A stretch of DNA of 64,000 nucleotides from Yoonia litorea. GTDB taxonomy: Bacteria; Pseudomonadota; Alphaproteobacteria; Rhodobacterales; Rhodobacteraceae. The stretch is from assembly GCF_900114675.1 (NCBI RefSeq), contig NZ_FOZM01000001.1, forward strand, positions 1,736,001 through 1,800,000. The letters are read 5' to 3'. The translations under genes and the position numbers were made by a program. This document shows positions 26,901 to 34,447 of the stretch, in pieces; within the stretch, counting starts at the first letter, position 1; every line of letters begins with the position of its first letter. The notes beneath the pieces were generated by a model. It was not told where the DNA came from, did no database searches, and saw only the letters and a list, made by a program, of their open reading frames with translations.

Positions 26901-28170
26901 GACTGCGATGCCGCTGGCACAACGAATCCCGATGCAGGTCTTCCGGACCTACGGCGGCCTTGCTGCGTATCTCAACAACTTCCCCGCGATCGACCAGCCG
27001 AGCGAACCCAACGATGCGTTTCCCTCTGCGGTCGATGGCAAGATCATCTTCGAAGGCATCATCGGCGAAGTCATCACTGAAGAGGCAGAGCCGCATTATC
27101 CAATCCGTCTGACCCGTTTCAAAGGCGGAGACTACGGTCCTGTCATCATCTCTTCGGGGCTTGGTGTGCGCGCGCTGAGCTTTGGGCTCAAGACGAACGA
27201 AAGCTCGATCCTGAAGGAATTGATTAAAGCGCGCTATGATGTCTGGGTCTTTGATCATCGATCGAGTCCTGCCAATCAGCTCCCCAAGAAGCCAGACTAT
27301 GCCGTAGATAATATTGCGCTCTATGACTGGCCCTGGGCGATTGATACGGTGACAACCAAGACCGGCAAACCAACCGTCCAGATCATGGCGCATTGCCTTG
27401 GGGCACTGACAGTGATGATGTCACTTGCGGCGAAGCCCACATCCAAAGTGCGCCAGTTGGTCATCAATCAGTTTAGCCTCCACCCGGTCACCAACTGGTT
27501 CAATCAGCTCAAGGCTGACACCAACATGGCCGAGCTGATCCATGACGGCCTTCCGGAAACCTGGCGGATGGTGCTTGACTCAATCACCAACAATCCCGAG
27601 CTTGGCACGCTTTTAGCACCCCACCCGACCTTTGACCTGTCCACGCAGCCACCTGACTTGTCCGGGGGAAATACCACGGACATGACGATAGATGCTCTGC
27701 TTTATGGGATCCCTTTCCCGGACGACAATCCCTGTCTCAGCCCAACATGCCACCGTGTTTTTGGCGTCTTTGGTCCAGTCTGGCTGCACAAGAACCTCAA
27801 TGAGGCAACACATAACGTTCTAGGTCTGACTTGCGGCACTGTTGCGACCTACCAGTTTGAACAGTTAGGTCTGATCATGAAGCTGGGACGCGCCGTGGAT
27901 AAGGACGGGAATGACACATACCTCCGCTCTGCCAAGGGTCTGGACATGCCAATTCACTTCATGGCGGGGTCCGACAACCAGCTTGTGATGCCTGAAACCA
28001 CGCTGCGCACACAAAGGTGGCTACAACAGGCCTTGCCCCATAGTGCCCACAAATTCACGCGCGAGGTCTTTGGGGGATATGGGCACCTTGATTGCTTCTT
28101 CGGACAAAACGCACATCAAGATATCTATGGTGCGATCCTTGGCGCGTTGGAGCAATTTAAGGACGGGTGA
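23965..28170 (+). CDS. GMC oxidoreductase fused to alpha/beta hydrolase with Cys nucleophile
   Basis: 1401 residues, about twice the length of ordinary GMC enzymes. Residues 30-600 are a flavoprotein: dinucleotide fold VIGSGYGGAISASRL (Gly35-Gly40), a Cys cluster CTMCGDCCSGCNFGAK (214-227) like that of long-chain alcohol/cholesterol oxidases, and the GMC C-terminal HPVGGC (His528) and GLNPLLTISA. Residues about 620-740 are helical and 760-960 mostly strand, unassigned. Residues about 1000-1400 are an alpha/beta hydrolase with nucleophile elbow AHCLG (Cys1144), Asp1337 and His1374. A Cys in this elbow recalls PHA synthases. The fusion suggests oxidation of an alcohol or sterol followed by acyl transfer or hydrolysis; this is inference. 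Confidence 0.85.
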   Translation: MSVTMDRISHAFGKVLKDPPKGWDLDDIQDAIVIGSGYGGAISASRLVEMGLTPMLLERGREILPGEYPTNLEEARRETQLTLRQRGRITTNNGLMDVRVNDDMHVVVGCGLGGTSLLNANVALRADPAVFQQTDADGQLLWPRKFSKGDFLGEAYDEAEKGLGTTKIPKDVTLPKMEALNVAAKALGRKLKRAPINVTFEEGANFFGNYQAACTMCGDCCSGCNFGAKNTTLMNYLPHAQANGARIVTEAVVHWVSVDDGLWTVHVAPWGDDHITEIRTKLLVIAAGTLGSTELLQRSALKGLPLSAANLGRGFSGNGDILGFGFDANYTHKTGTNAKAKPIYSVGAGAHQKDLIGSGGNGDLAKFKPGPCITGYIEIDQGDPINGLVIEDGVAPGPLSTVYPPLFFLQDATTADLMAFPDAARRLPSLAELGTGVQNHLGADALTYEGAVSQTQSYLVMSHDDGSGWLRHDTDLDIVYVDWPGVGQRFPYPRDNEILEKAASAIWGNYLSNPVWSGQFGWNLVTVHPVGGCRMADSAADGVVDGECRLYNGTKDHVYENALVCDGSVIPTSLGLNPLLTISAVTIQAMDALKERRGFGEKRDLKYAESSYPASGAPSKPEDDPFAAMIAQLISAKAAIERAIIGMGVDPEKVREFIKTQANAFIDSSNMNLWQKGMAETAIDGAIQNADLVKDVPGACRTLLDYIQSLLDALGTEGSASDQTRATRALEALRKIIGNVSAGASFDEQMRGSVAPVIHKNQTIGDRYAVGRRQGEADGTWIEAQLHVATPNAADMIDDKNKQFAAKLSGKIAITGDAPIAGTHKVANGTFNLLKNDAKAVELWEMDYQCDLTDTLKFEGRKTLQKRPGSHWWTDLTHLFTTITDTSQNPPVVYEGRIDLNLQDFLTEPGSVETPFKADPNEGAQELGMQLADALSSHDFSKLVADQKWLSGLFHYVLANYGNGPDGKPLAAVSALGLMTAMPLAQRIPMQVFRTYGGLAAYLNNFPAIDQPSEPNDAFPSAVDGKIIFEGIIGEVITEEAEPHYPIRLTRFKGGDYGPVIISSGLGVRALSFGLKTNESSILKELIKARYDVWVFDHRSSPANQLPKKPDYAVDNIALYDWPWAIDTVTTKTGKPTVQIMAHCLGALTVMMSLAAKPTSKVRQLVINQFSLHPVTNWFNQLKADTNMAELIHDGLPETWRMVLDSITNNPELGTLLAPHPTFDLSTQPPDLSGGNTTDMTIDALLYGIPFPDDNPCLSPTCHRVFGVFGPVWLHKNLNEATHNVLGLTCGTVATYQFEQLGLIMKLGRAVDKDGNDTYLRSAKGLDMPIHFMAGSDNQLVMPETTLRTQRWLQQALPHSAHKFTREVFGGYGHLDCFFGQNAHQDIYGAILGALEQFKDG

Positions 28171-28685
28171 TCTGACCTTCCATGGCCTTTGATGGCCTCC
28201 CCTCGCATATTCACCGTGCGGTAGCGAAGACATCCATGTAGGGCACTTGTTTTTGATATCCCTGCCGAGGATATGTTCAACACGGTCGCACCAGAGGTTA
28301 GCGAAGATGGCGCCTTGAGCTTCTGTCTTCAATACGCAGGGTCGCCTGAGAAGCATAAGTGTTGGTCGCACCGTCATTCGGCAACGTGCGCTGCTCCAAA
28401 AAGACTGTTTGCGGTGAGAACGATCCATGGAATCCGCTGGCTCTTAGAAGATCACTGCACGCGCTGACACCAGAAGCAAGTTTCGGCAGCACGCCGGGTG
28501 TCTGCCGTCTACCGCGAGCTTGAGCCACCAGAAGTTGTTTTGGATCAAATTGAAGCGCGTCTCTGACCGGTCTGTGCCGCTCTTTGTCCTACTACAACCC
28601 TAGCGAGGACGCACTACTGGCGTTGTGTCGCCATACTGCAATATGTGCTTGGATAGCCCATCTTCCTTGCTCGTGCAAAGCAAGT
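28171..28685. other. Gene-free gap after the GMC-hydrolase gene
   Basis: 515 bp between the convergent GMC-hydrolase and LysR genes. Frames on both strands lack start signals and family resemblance. No terminator, repeat or RNA was recognised. It may hold decayed coding sequence. Confidence 0.4.
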
Positions 28686-29609
28686 TCAGTCCAGCACTTG
28701 CCGCAGGAAGTCGATTGTGACACGCACTTTCCGCGGAAGGAAGCTGCGCGAAGGATAAAGAATCCACGCTGCTGTATCAAACTCGGTCGCGGTACAGTCG
28801 TGATCGGGGAACACGTCAACGAGGGTCCGATCCGCGATATCTCCTTTGACAAGCCAGTCCGCAAGCAATGCAGGACCAAGACCGTCGAGCGCGGCACGGC
28901 GCAGAGATAGCGCGTTTACGATAATCAAATTTCCTGACACAAGAACTTCAGTCGGGTCGTCGTTCATAGTCCGAAATCGCCACCTCGTTCGAAACTCGGG
29001 CATGGCAGATCGAAGACAGTTGTGGGACTGCAAGTCGGTTGGCATCGAAAGCGGGGCGCTTTCCGCCAAGTATTCAGGCGACGCCACAACACGATACCTC
29101 GTGTTCATTAACTTCGCGCTGATCAGGTCGCCTGTCGGTTCCGGAGCGAGGCGAATGGCCAAATCGATGGAATTGGCCGCCAAGTCGAGGTTCGCATCGC
29201 TGGGCAGGATCTCGAGCGAAATGTCCGGATATCGGGACGTGAAGTCAGCAAGATGTGGCACGACACAGGTATGCGCAAAAGCGACTGAGGTGGTTATGCG
29301 CACAGTCCCTGCTGGATGGCGCGACACAGCGCGCGCGTCGTCCTGGGCATGTTCCAACCCCTCAAGCAGTGGCACGAGGCGGCTGAGATAGACCTCTCCT
29401 TCTTCCGTGACCGACAAGGACCGTGTTGAGCGTTGGAACAAACGCAGTCCCAAAGCCGCCTCTACCGAAGCGACGGTTCGTGACACCGATGACGGATCAA
29501 CCGAAAGTACACGCGCGGCCGCAGCGAAACTCCCCTGCTGGGCGACAAGTGCGACGATCTTGAGAGCTTCGATATCCGTTCGTGCATTTTTTGCACGACA
29601 ATCACGCAT
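28686..29609 (-). CDS. LysR-family transcriptional regulator
   Basis: 307 residues. N-terminal winged HTH with LVAQQGSFAAAARVLSVDPSSVSRTVASVE, then the typical linker and effector-binding domain (GTVRITTSVAFAHTCVVPHL, SIDLAIRLAP). ATG at 29609. It is divergently transcribed from the SDR pseudogene, the usual arrangement for a regulator and its target. The 70-bp intergenic region contains the palindrome TGTGCACA at 29630-29637, a possible binding site. It most resembles the CrgA/DsdC-like group of LysR proteins acting on stress or aldehyde-responsive oxidoreductases, but the effector is unknown. Confidence 0.93.
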   Translation of the reverse strand: MRDCRAKNARTDIEALKIVALVAQQGSFAAAARVLSVDPSSVSRTVASVEAALGLRLFQRSTRSLSVTEEGEVYLSRLVPLLEGLEHAQDDARAVSRHPAGTVRITTSVAFAHTCVVPHLADFTSRYPDISLEILPSDANLDLAANSIDLAIRLAPEPTGDLISAKLMNTRYRVVASPEYLAESAPLSMPTDLQSHNCLRSAMPEFRTRWRFRTMNDDPTEVLVSGNLIIVNALSLRRAALDGLGPALLADWLVKGDIADRTLVDVFPDHDCTATEFDTAAWILYPSRSFLPRKVRVTIDFLRQVLD

Positions 29610-29679
29610 TTAGAAGCATTTTTCGACAGTGTGCACATCAGTATCTCCATTGCATCGCAACACCAATTGGAGAACATCC

Positions 29680-30405
29680 ATGCAAATCAAGAATTCAGTC
29701 GCTCTTGTGACAGGGGCAAATCGCGGCGTTGGTCGCCACTACGTCGCTCAGCTGCTCGAGAAAGGCGCGGCAAAAGTGTATGCCGCGGCCCGCAATGTCG
29801 ACACCCTCGCCAAGATGGTCGCCCTTGACCCTCAGCGCGTTGTGCCGCTCACATTGGATGTCACCAACAGTGCCATCATCGAAGCAGTTGCAAGCAAGGC
29901 AGAAGACGTCACGCTTTTGATCAACAACGCTGGGTCGTTGACCTTTGGCGGAGCGCTTGACGTGACCGAAGCGAAATTGGCCAAGGATATGGCCGTGAAC
30001 AACGATGGCCTCCGCGACATGACACGCGCCTTTACTCCGATTATCGAGGCAAACGGCGGTGGTGCTGTTGTTAACATGCTGACGCTGTTGTCGTTTGTTA
30101 GCGCGCCTGGGTTCGCCGGATACAATGCGTCAAAGGCGGCCGCCTAGTCGATGGCCATGTCTTTGCGCGCCTATCTTCGCCCCAAAGGCATTCAGGTCAT
30201 CAATGCGTTTCCCGCTGGCATCGATACCGACATGCTGGCCGGCGTCGACGCACCAAAAGACAGCCCCGACGCTGTCGTGCGGGATGTGTTGGCCGCCGTG
30301 ATGTCGGGGCAGGAAGATGTCTACCCGGCGTCTGCGTCTGATGTCTTTGAAGCTTGGCGCAAGGACCAAAAATCCGTCGAATCCGCCTTTGCCGAAATGA
30401 TGTGA
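29680..30405 (+). pseudogene. Short-chain dehydrogenase gene interrupted by an in-frame amber codon
   Basis: Reads as a normal SDR from MQIKNSVALVTGANRGVGRHYV through LLINNAGSLTFGG (NNAG motif) and the active-site YNASKAAA, then meets TAG at 30145-30147. Directly after, in the same frame, it continues SMAMSLRAYLRPKGIQVINAFPAG and ends AFAEMM with a natural stop at 30405. The total (about 241 codons) is a full SDR length. One base change, most simply TGG to TAG, explains the break. The stop truncates the protein just after the catalytic Tyr-Lys, removing the C-terminal helices. Either a recent pseudogene or a sequencing error. Confidence 0.85.
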
Positions 30406-30431
30406 TCCCCACAGAACTCAGGAACAGCCAG

Positions 30432-31202
30432 ATGAACCAAGTCAGAAACAAGACCGTTGCCATCACCGGCGCCAGCCGCGGTATCGGAGAAGCCGCCGCG
30501 CGGCACTTTGCAGAAGCTGGCGCGCACGTCGTGCTCGCCGCACGTTCGGAAGCGCGGATCAACGAGATCGCGCAAGAGATCAAAGATGCCGGTGGCGCTG
30601 TAACGGCGATCCGCTGTGACGTCAGCAAGGCTGCCGACGTTGAGGCCCTGATTAATACGTCCATCGAAAAGACCGGCGCCATCGACGTGCTGATAAACAA
30701 CGCCGGTACGATCAACCCCATCGCCCGATTGGCCGATAGTGATCCGGAGGCGTGGTGCCAAATTGTCGATGTCAATCTCAAGGGCGTGTACCACGGGCTG
30801 CGTTATGCCATCCCAAAGATGGTCCGCGCTGGCGGTGGAACGATCATCAACATCAGTTCTGGCGCCGCGACCAGCGCGCTCGAAGGCTGGAGCCACTACT
30901 GCGCGACCAAGGCTGCTGTCCTCTCGCTGACCCGCGTGGCGCACAAGGAATATGGCGATCATGGCGTGCGGGTTGTTGGCCTGAGTCCCGGGACTGTCGC
31001 AACAGATATGCAAGTGTCAATCAAAGCATCCGGCATAAACCCGGTCAGCCAGCTAGATCCTGACGCGCATATTCCGCCTGAATGGGTCGCGAGGGCGCTG
31101 ATGTGGCTCTGTGGCGCAGAAGCCGACCGGCATCTTGGGACTGACTTCTCCATCAAAACTGACGAAGGGCGCGCTGCTGTGGGTCTGGCATTAGAGCTTT
31201 GA
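30432..31202 (+). CDS. SDR family NAD(P)-dependent oxidoreductase
   Basis: 256 residues from ATG 30432. Classical SDR motifs: TGASRGIGEAAARHF (cofactor binding), DVLINNAGTINP (NNAG), IINISSGAATS (catalytic Ser), SHYCATKAAV (Tyr-x3-Lys) and LSPGTVATDM. It lies 26 bp after the broken SDR gene in the same orientation and is probably co-transcribed with it. The substrate is unknown. Confidence 0.93.
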   Translation: MNQVRNKTVAITGASRGIGEAAARHFAEAGAHVVLAARSEARINEIAQEIKDAGGAVTAIRCDVSKAADVEALINTSIEKTGAIDVLINNAGTINPIARLADSDPEAWCQIVDVNLKGVYHGLRYAIPKMVRAGGGTIINISSGAATSALEGWSHYCATKAAVLSLTRVAHKEYGDHGVRVVGLSPGTVATDMQVSIKASGINPVSQLDPDAHIPPEWVARALMWLCGAEADRHLGTDFSIKTDEGRAAVGLALEL

Positions 31203-31473
31203 GGGTGGGTCGACTGCGCACTTTTGAAATCAGGGCAACATCAATTGGCGTTCATTTACTGGCACTGAGACAAGTCTCTAAAAAAGTTGAGAATTTCAAA
31301 AAATTACTCATCTAGCCAGTTGAGAGGTTTGTGAGCGTGACAGCCTATGCCAGAGCGTCGGTCTTTTAGTTGCAAAGAAACGGTAATGACCGTTATTTTG
31401 CACATTTCTGCAGCCTTCGTGGTTTGTAAGCTCCTGCCTTCTCAGCCTGGCACACCTAGGCAGTCACCCAAAG

Positions 31474-31503
31474 AAAATGGCCTCTGAAACCAGAGGCCAT
31501 TTG
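31474..31503 (-). terminator. Terminator of the BLUF operon
   Basis: A perfect 12-bp stem AAATGGCCTCTG/CAGAGGCCATTT with a 4-base loop lies 22 bp past the BLUF stop codon. On the minus strand it runs into TTTTCTTT, as in a Rho-independent terminator. The plus-strand side is less T-rich, so it mainly serves the BLUF transcript. The rest of the gap 31203-31524 shows nothing. Confidence 0.85.
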
Positions 31504-31524
31504 CCGTGTTCGAAGCAGTCGAAG

Positions 31525-31938
31525 TTAAGCAAGTTCTGCAGAGACGTCTTGCAGAAAGTCGAGCAGGCTGTCGACGTTGATCGCTTCTGGGTTGACGTTT
31601 TCGCTCGGGAAGTAGCGCAGGAAGATCTTCTTGGTTTCTTCCCCCATGCCTTCGTGCAAGCCCATCGACCATGTCGGGAAGATACGTTCGCGGACATCTG
31701 AGGCAGACATCAGAATGATGTTGATGTGGCGGGGATCGGCAGCAATCCGGTGATAAATCGCACTTACCTCCGCGCGGCCGCCTTCCAGCACTTGCAGGAA
31801 GTAATTGCCGTTGAAGTGCAGGATGCCCGTGACGTTCATACGGGAGTTGTTGCGCTTGCAGACCTCTAAAAGCTCGGGGACGTTGAGGCTCATGGAAGGG
31901 TTGCGCTGGCTGTAGTAGACAAGTCGTGTCAGGTTCAT
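31525..31938 (-). CDS. BLUF-domain blue-light sensor
   Basis: 137 residues, a single BLUF domain with a short helical C-terminal cap. The flavin-binding residues are visible: Tyr8 in RLVYYSQ, Asn31 in RNNSRMNVTG and Gln49 in YFLQVLEGG; a Trp is present in FPTWSMG. Short BLUF proteins signal by protein-protein contact after blue-light rearrangement around FAD. It is the last gene of a cluster with a Ser/Thr kinase, PP2C phosphatase and three small proteins, and is followed by a strong terminator. Confidence 0.93.
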   Translation of the reverse strand: MNLTRLVYYSQRNPSMSLNVPELLEVCKRNNSRMNVTGILHFNGNYFLQVLEGGRAEVSAIYHRIAADPRHINIILMSASDVRERIFPTWSMGLHEGMGEETKKIFLRYFPSENVNPEAINVDSLLDFLQDVSAELA

Positions 31939-31984
31939 TTCTTTGGCTCCAGTTTAAGCAATTTGGGAATGTCGGGCGACGGGT

Positions 31985-32359
31985 TTAGACGCGCTCCAGA
32001 GTTTTGGGGGTTTCAACAAGGCGTGGTGTCGGAGCGCGACGCGCGCCGGTTGCACCACGGATCGTGTCGCGGCGGCGTTTTTGGCGTTCACGCTCAATCT
32101 CAAGCTGCGCTTTACGCAATTCGGCCTTGGCTTGCTGAATCTTTCGGTTCGCTTGAAGCAGCTCGGCTTGGTAAAGCTGTTCCACCTCATCACGGACACT
32201 GTCTTTTGCAGCACTCGCGCTGAGCCGGACTGCGTATAGCGCCAGCACAAATGCAACGACCAAGGCAGCATCCGGAATTGGGAACTCGACGCGTAGAGTC
32301 CAGTCTGCCCATTGGCTCAGATTTGTGGTGATAGTGTCGAAGTCAGGCAAGTTTTCCAT
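31985..32359 (-). CDS. Small membrane-anchored coiled-coil protein
   Basis: 124 residues. A single membrane segment (DAALVVAFVLALYAVRLSA, about residues 31-49) precedes a long charged helix, about residues 55-100 (EVEQLYQAELLQANRKIQQ and onward), strongly predicted as coiled coil by its heptad-like pattern, and a basic Pro-rich tail. No family recognised. It lies 46 bp before the BLUF gene and may be an adaptor between membrane and cytoplasmic partners. Confidence 0.7.
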   Translation of the reverse strand: MENLPDFDTITTNLSQWADWTLRVEFPIPDAALVVAFVLALYAVRLSASAAKDSVRDEVEQLYQAELLQANRKIQQAKAELRKAQLEIERERQKRRRDTIRGATGARRAPTPRLVETPKTLERV

Positions 32360-32373
32360 GAAACGGCCTCCGG

Positions 32374-33090
32374 TTAATGAACAAGGAATGCGATGGGTTG
32401 GCCATCTTCGGTCAAGACTGCCGGTGTCACTTTGTTACCGGTGCTTTCGATGACGGCGAGACTTAGGCTGGCTGCACTTCGGTTCCAGCTGACCTGCAAA
32501 TCGGCGAGCGCAGTGGCGGCAAGGTCGAAGTCGCCGTCCAGTGTAAAAGTGGCAAGTTCACAATCCAGAACGGCCTGAACCGTGTCACGGATGTGCTGGC
32601 GTTTCGTGTCCCATTGCGTGCCAGTCACATCGGCCCGATACAGGTTGGTCAGATGACGTTCGACAGCGTTGACACAAGGGGGGAGAACCGGTCGCGGCGC
32701 AAAGACCTGTCTTTCCGGAACCGTCTGTATGGCAGGCGCGACTACTGCGGTCGCCGGTTCTGTAGCAAATGGCGCCGCTACGGGCTCAGGTACAGCGGTG
32801 TCATTCAGCGCAACTGCCTGTGTATTCTCCGGCTCTTGGATGATCGGCGACACAGCGCCACCTTCCTGGGCGTCCCCAAGTGCTGCAGCCGCACTCGGTG
32901 CGCCGCTCGAATAGAAGTAGCCACCAATACCGAGCAAAGTGACCGCAAGTATACCGACCACAGCAGGGGCGGCAGACTTCCTATTTGCACTTCGGGCTTC
33001 AGCCTGCTTTGCAAGGCGCTGTGCGCGGGCTAGCGGAACGCCTGCGCGAGCACGTCCGGCATTGTGGTTCTTGGGTTCCGCTACCATCAC
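32374..33090 (-). CDS. Single-pass membrane protein with periplasmic domain (hypothetical)
   Basis: 238 residues. A basic N-terminus (GRARAGVPLARAQRLAKQAE) is followed by one membrane helix (APAVVGILAVTLLGIGGYFY, about 42-61), an Ala/Pro/Glu-rich linker and a C-terminal domain with two Cys (LPPCVNAVERHL and VLDCELATF) that could form a disulphide in the periplasm. The start is GTG 33090 or ATG 33087, overlapping the preceding stop. No known family is recognised. It resembles accessory subunits of membrane signalling modules. Confidence 0.7.
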   Translation of the reverse strand: MMVAEPKNHNAGRARAGVPLARAQRLAKQAEARSANRKSAAPAVVGILAVTLLGIGGYFYSSGAPSAAAALGDAQEGGAVSPIIQEPENTQAVALNDTAVPEPVAAPFATEPATAVVAPAIQTVPERQVFAPRPVLPPCVNAVERHLTNLYRADVTGTQWDTKRQHIRDTVQAVLDCELATFTLDGDFDLAATALADLQVSWNRSAASLSLAVIESTGNKVTPAVLTEDGQPIAFLVH

Positions 33091-33299
33091 TGCATCCGTT
33101 GGAACTTGAATAGAACGCTGCCGTTGGCAGCCGCTATTTTCTTCATTTCGACACCCATGCCCGCGGCAACTTCGCTCAGCATGGCTTCGTTATCGGCCAG
33201 CGACACCGGAGAATTCTCATCCGTGAGGATCATATCCAAGCCAAGCTCGATCACGAGTTGCTGGAGAACGCCGGAAAATCGGTGTGAATAAACAATCAT
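33087..33299 (-). CDS. Small conserved-looking protein (hypothetical)
   Basis: 70 residues, MIVYSHRFSGVLQQLVIELGL to VLFKFQRMQ, with an acidic centre and mixed helix-strand pattern, no Cys and no membrane segment. Stop and next start overlap (GTGATG), so it is coupled to the following membrane protein gene. It begins a sub-operon 176 bp downstream of the PP2C gene. Function unknown. Confidence 0.6.
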   Translation of the reverse strand: MIVYSHRFSGVLQQLVIELGLDMILTDENSPVSLADNEAMLSEVAAGMGVEMKKIAAANGSVLFKFQRMQ

Positions 33300-33475
33300 T
33301 GGCTTTCGTACTCACTTTCATATTGCTGTCGGTCCGGGTGTGAACGCGGGTCGCCGACGTTTTCTTCAATGGGCAGGTCCTACGGCACCCCGAAACGGTG
33401 GACTGCAGTCGGCACCGGTAGCTTTGGCCCTAGGAGTTTTTGTGGGTCGTTCGGTTAATGGGTCTTGGCCTCTTT

Positions 33476-34444
33476 TCAGAGTTCGAGCGCTTGGTTGAGC
33501 AGATCGGACGCTGTTTCGACGTCTCGATCTTCGTCTTTCGGTGCCCTCGTCTGAACAAGGACCGGCTCGTTGTCAGGGGGGCGTACGACCTGTGCTGGCG
33601 CATCCGAGGCGACCTTGATGACAAGTATCGAGACATTGTCCTGTTCCGGATCTTGAACCGCATGTACGCTTTGCAAGAGCGCCTTGGTAATATCGTCCGC
33701 AGAGCTTTTGCGATTGCGATAGATTGTAGAACGGATGCTTTCATCCTGCAGGGTCTGGATGCCGTCACTTGCAAGAACAAGGATATCACCGGCAGTCAGC
33801 GTGACCGGCTTTTCAGGACAATGCCGGCGTGCGATTTCATTTCCACATACCGCAGCGGTCAACTCGTGCCGTTGAGGGTGGTTTCGGCCTTGCTCAGCGT
33901 CCATGATACCGGAGGCAACCATTGCATCAATCTGGGCCGCCATTGAATGGTTGTGGTTCAACTGCTTCAATTGGCCATCCCGATAGCGATAAAGCGGTGA
34001 GTCACCGACAGACGCCCAGTAGAGATTTGGCCCAATGGTCGCCACGACGACCAAGGTCGTGCCCATTCCTTTCAGCTGCGGATCTCGGGCGATCTTTTCG
34101 CCCAGTGCAGCGTTGGCGCGGTCAACGGCAGCGCCTAAGGAACTCGGAATGGCCTCTTGCTCTAACCGTGATGCGATTAAACTGGTTTTGGCCACCGCGA
34201 AGGCAGTCGATGACGCGATGTTGCTCGCGATTTCACCGCCAACATGTCCGCCCATGCCATCTGCAAGAACAGCGATGCCAACGTCGTCACCGTTGACGAA
34301 ATTTGAAATGAGAGCGTCCTGTTGATACAGACGGCACCCGATATCGATTGCCGAGGCGACATCAAAACGGTCCTTGATCGGGCGACCCGTAAAGGAAGCG
34401 ACAGGCTCTGGTCGGCGCCGGAATGCTAGTGTCTTTGACATCAT
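33476..34444 (-). CDS. PP2C-type Ser/Thr protein phosphatase
   Basis: 322 residues. Metal-binding motifs of the PPM family are present: NFVNGDDVGIAVLADGMGGHVGG (DGMGGH), MGTTLVVV, YWASVGDSPLYR (GDS), LVLASDGIQTLQ (DG) and EQDNVSIL (DN). It follows the Ser/Thr kinase by three bases, the standard kinase-phosphatase pair, and should reverse its phosphorylations. The C-terminal 35 residues are acidic and Pro-rich. Such pairs often serve type VI secretion, but no secretion genes are nearby. Confidence 0.93.
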   Translation of the reverse strand: MMSKTLAFRRRPEPVASFTGRPIKDRFDVASAIDIGCRLYQQDALISNFVNGDDVGIAVLADGMGGHVGGEIASNIASSTAFAVAKTSLIASRLEQEAIPSSLGAAVDRANAALGEKIARDPQLKGMGTTLVVVATIGPNLYWASVGDSPLYRYRDGQLKQLNHNHSMAAQIDAMVASGIMDAEQGRNHPQRHELTAAVCGNEIARRHCPEKPVTLTAGDILVLASDGIQTLQDESIRSTIYRNRKSSADDITKALLQSVHAVQDPEQDNVSILVIKVASDAPAQVVRPPDNEPVLVQTRAPKDEDRDVETASDLLNQALEL

Positions 34445-34447
34445 GGA

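Noticed and set aside
28021..28428. 135-codon minus-strand frame after the GMC-hydrolase gene
   Set aside because: Half of it lies opposite a certain gene and the remainder shows no start signal or motif.
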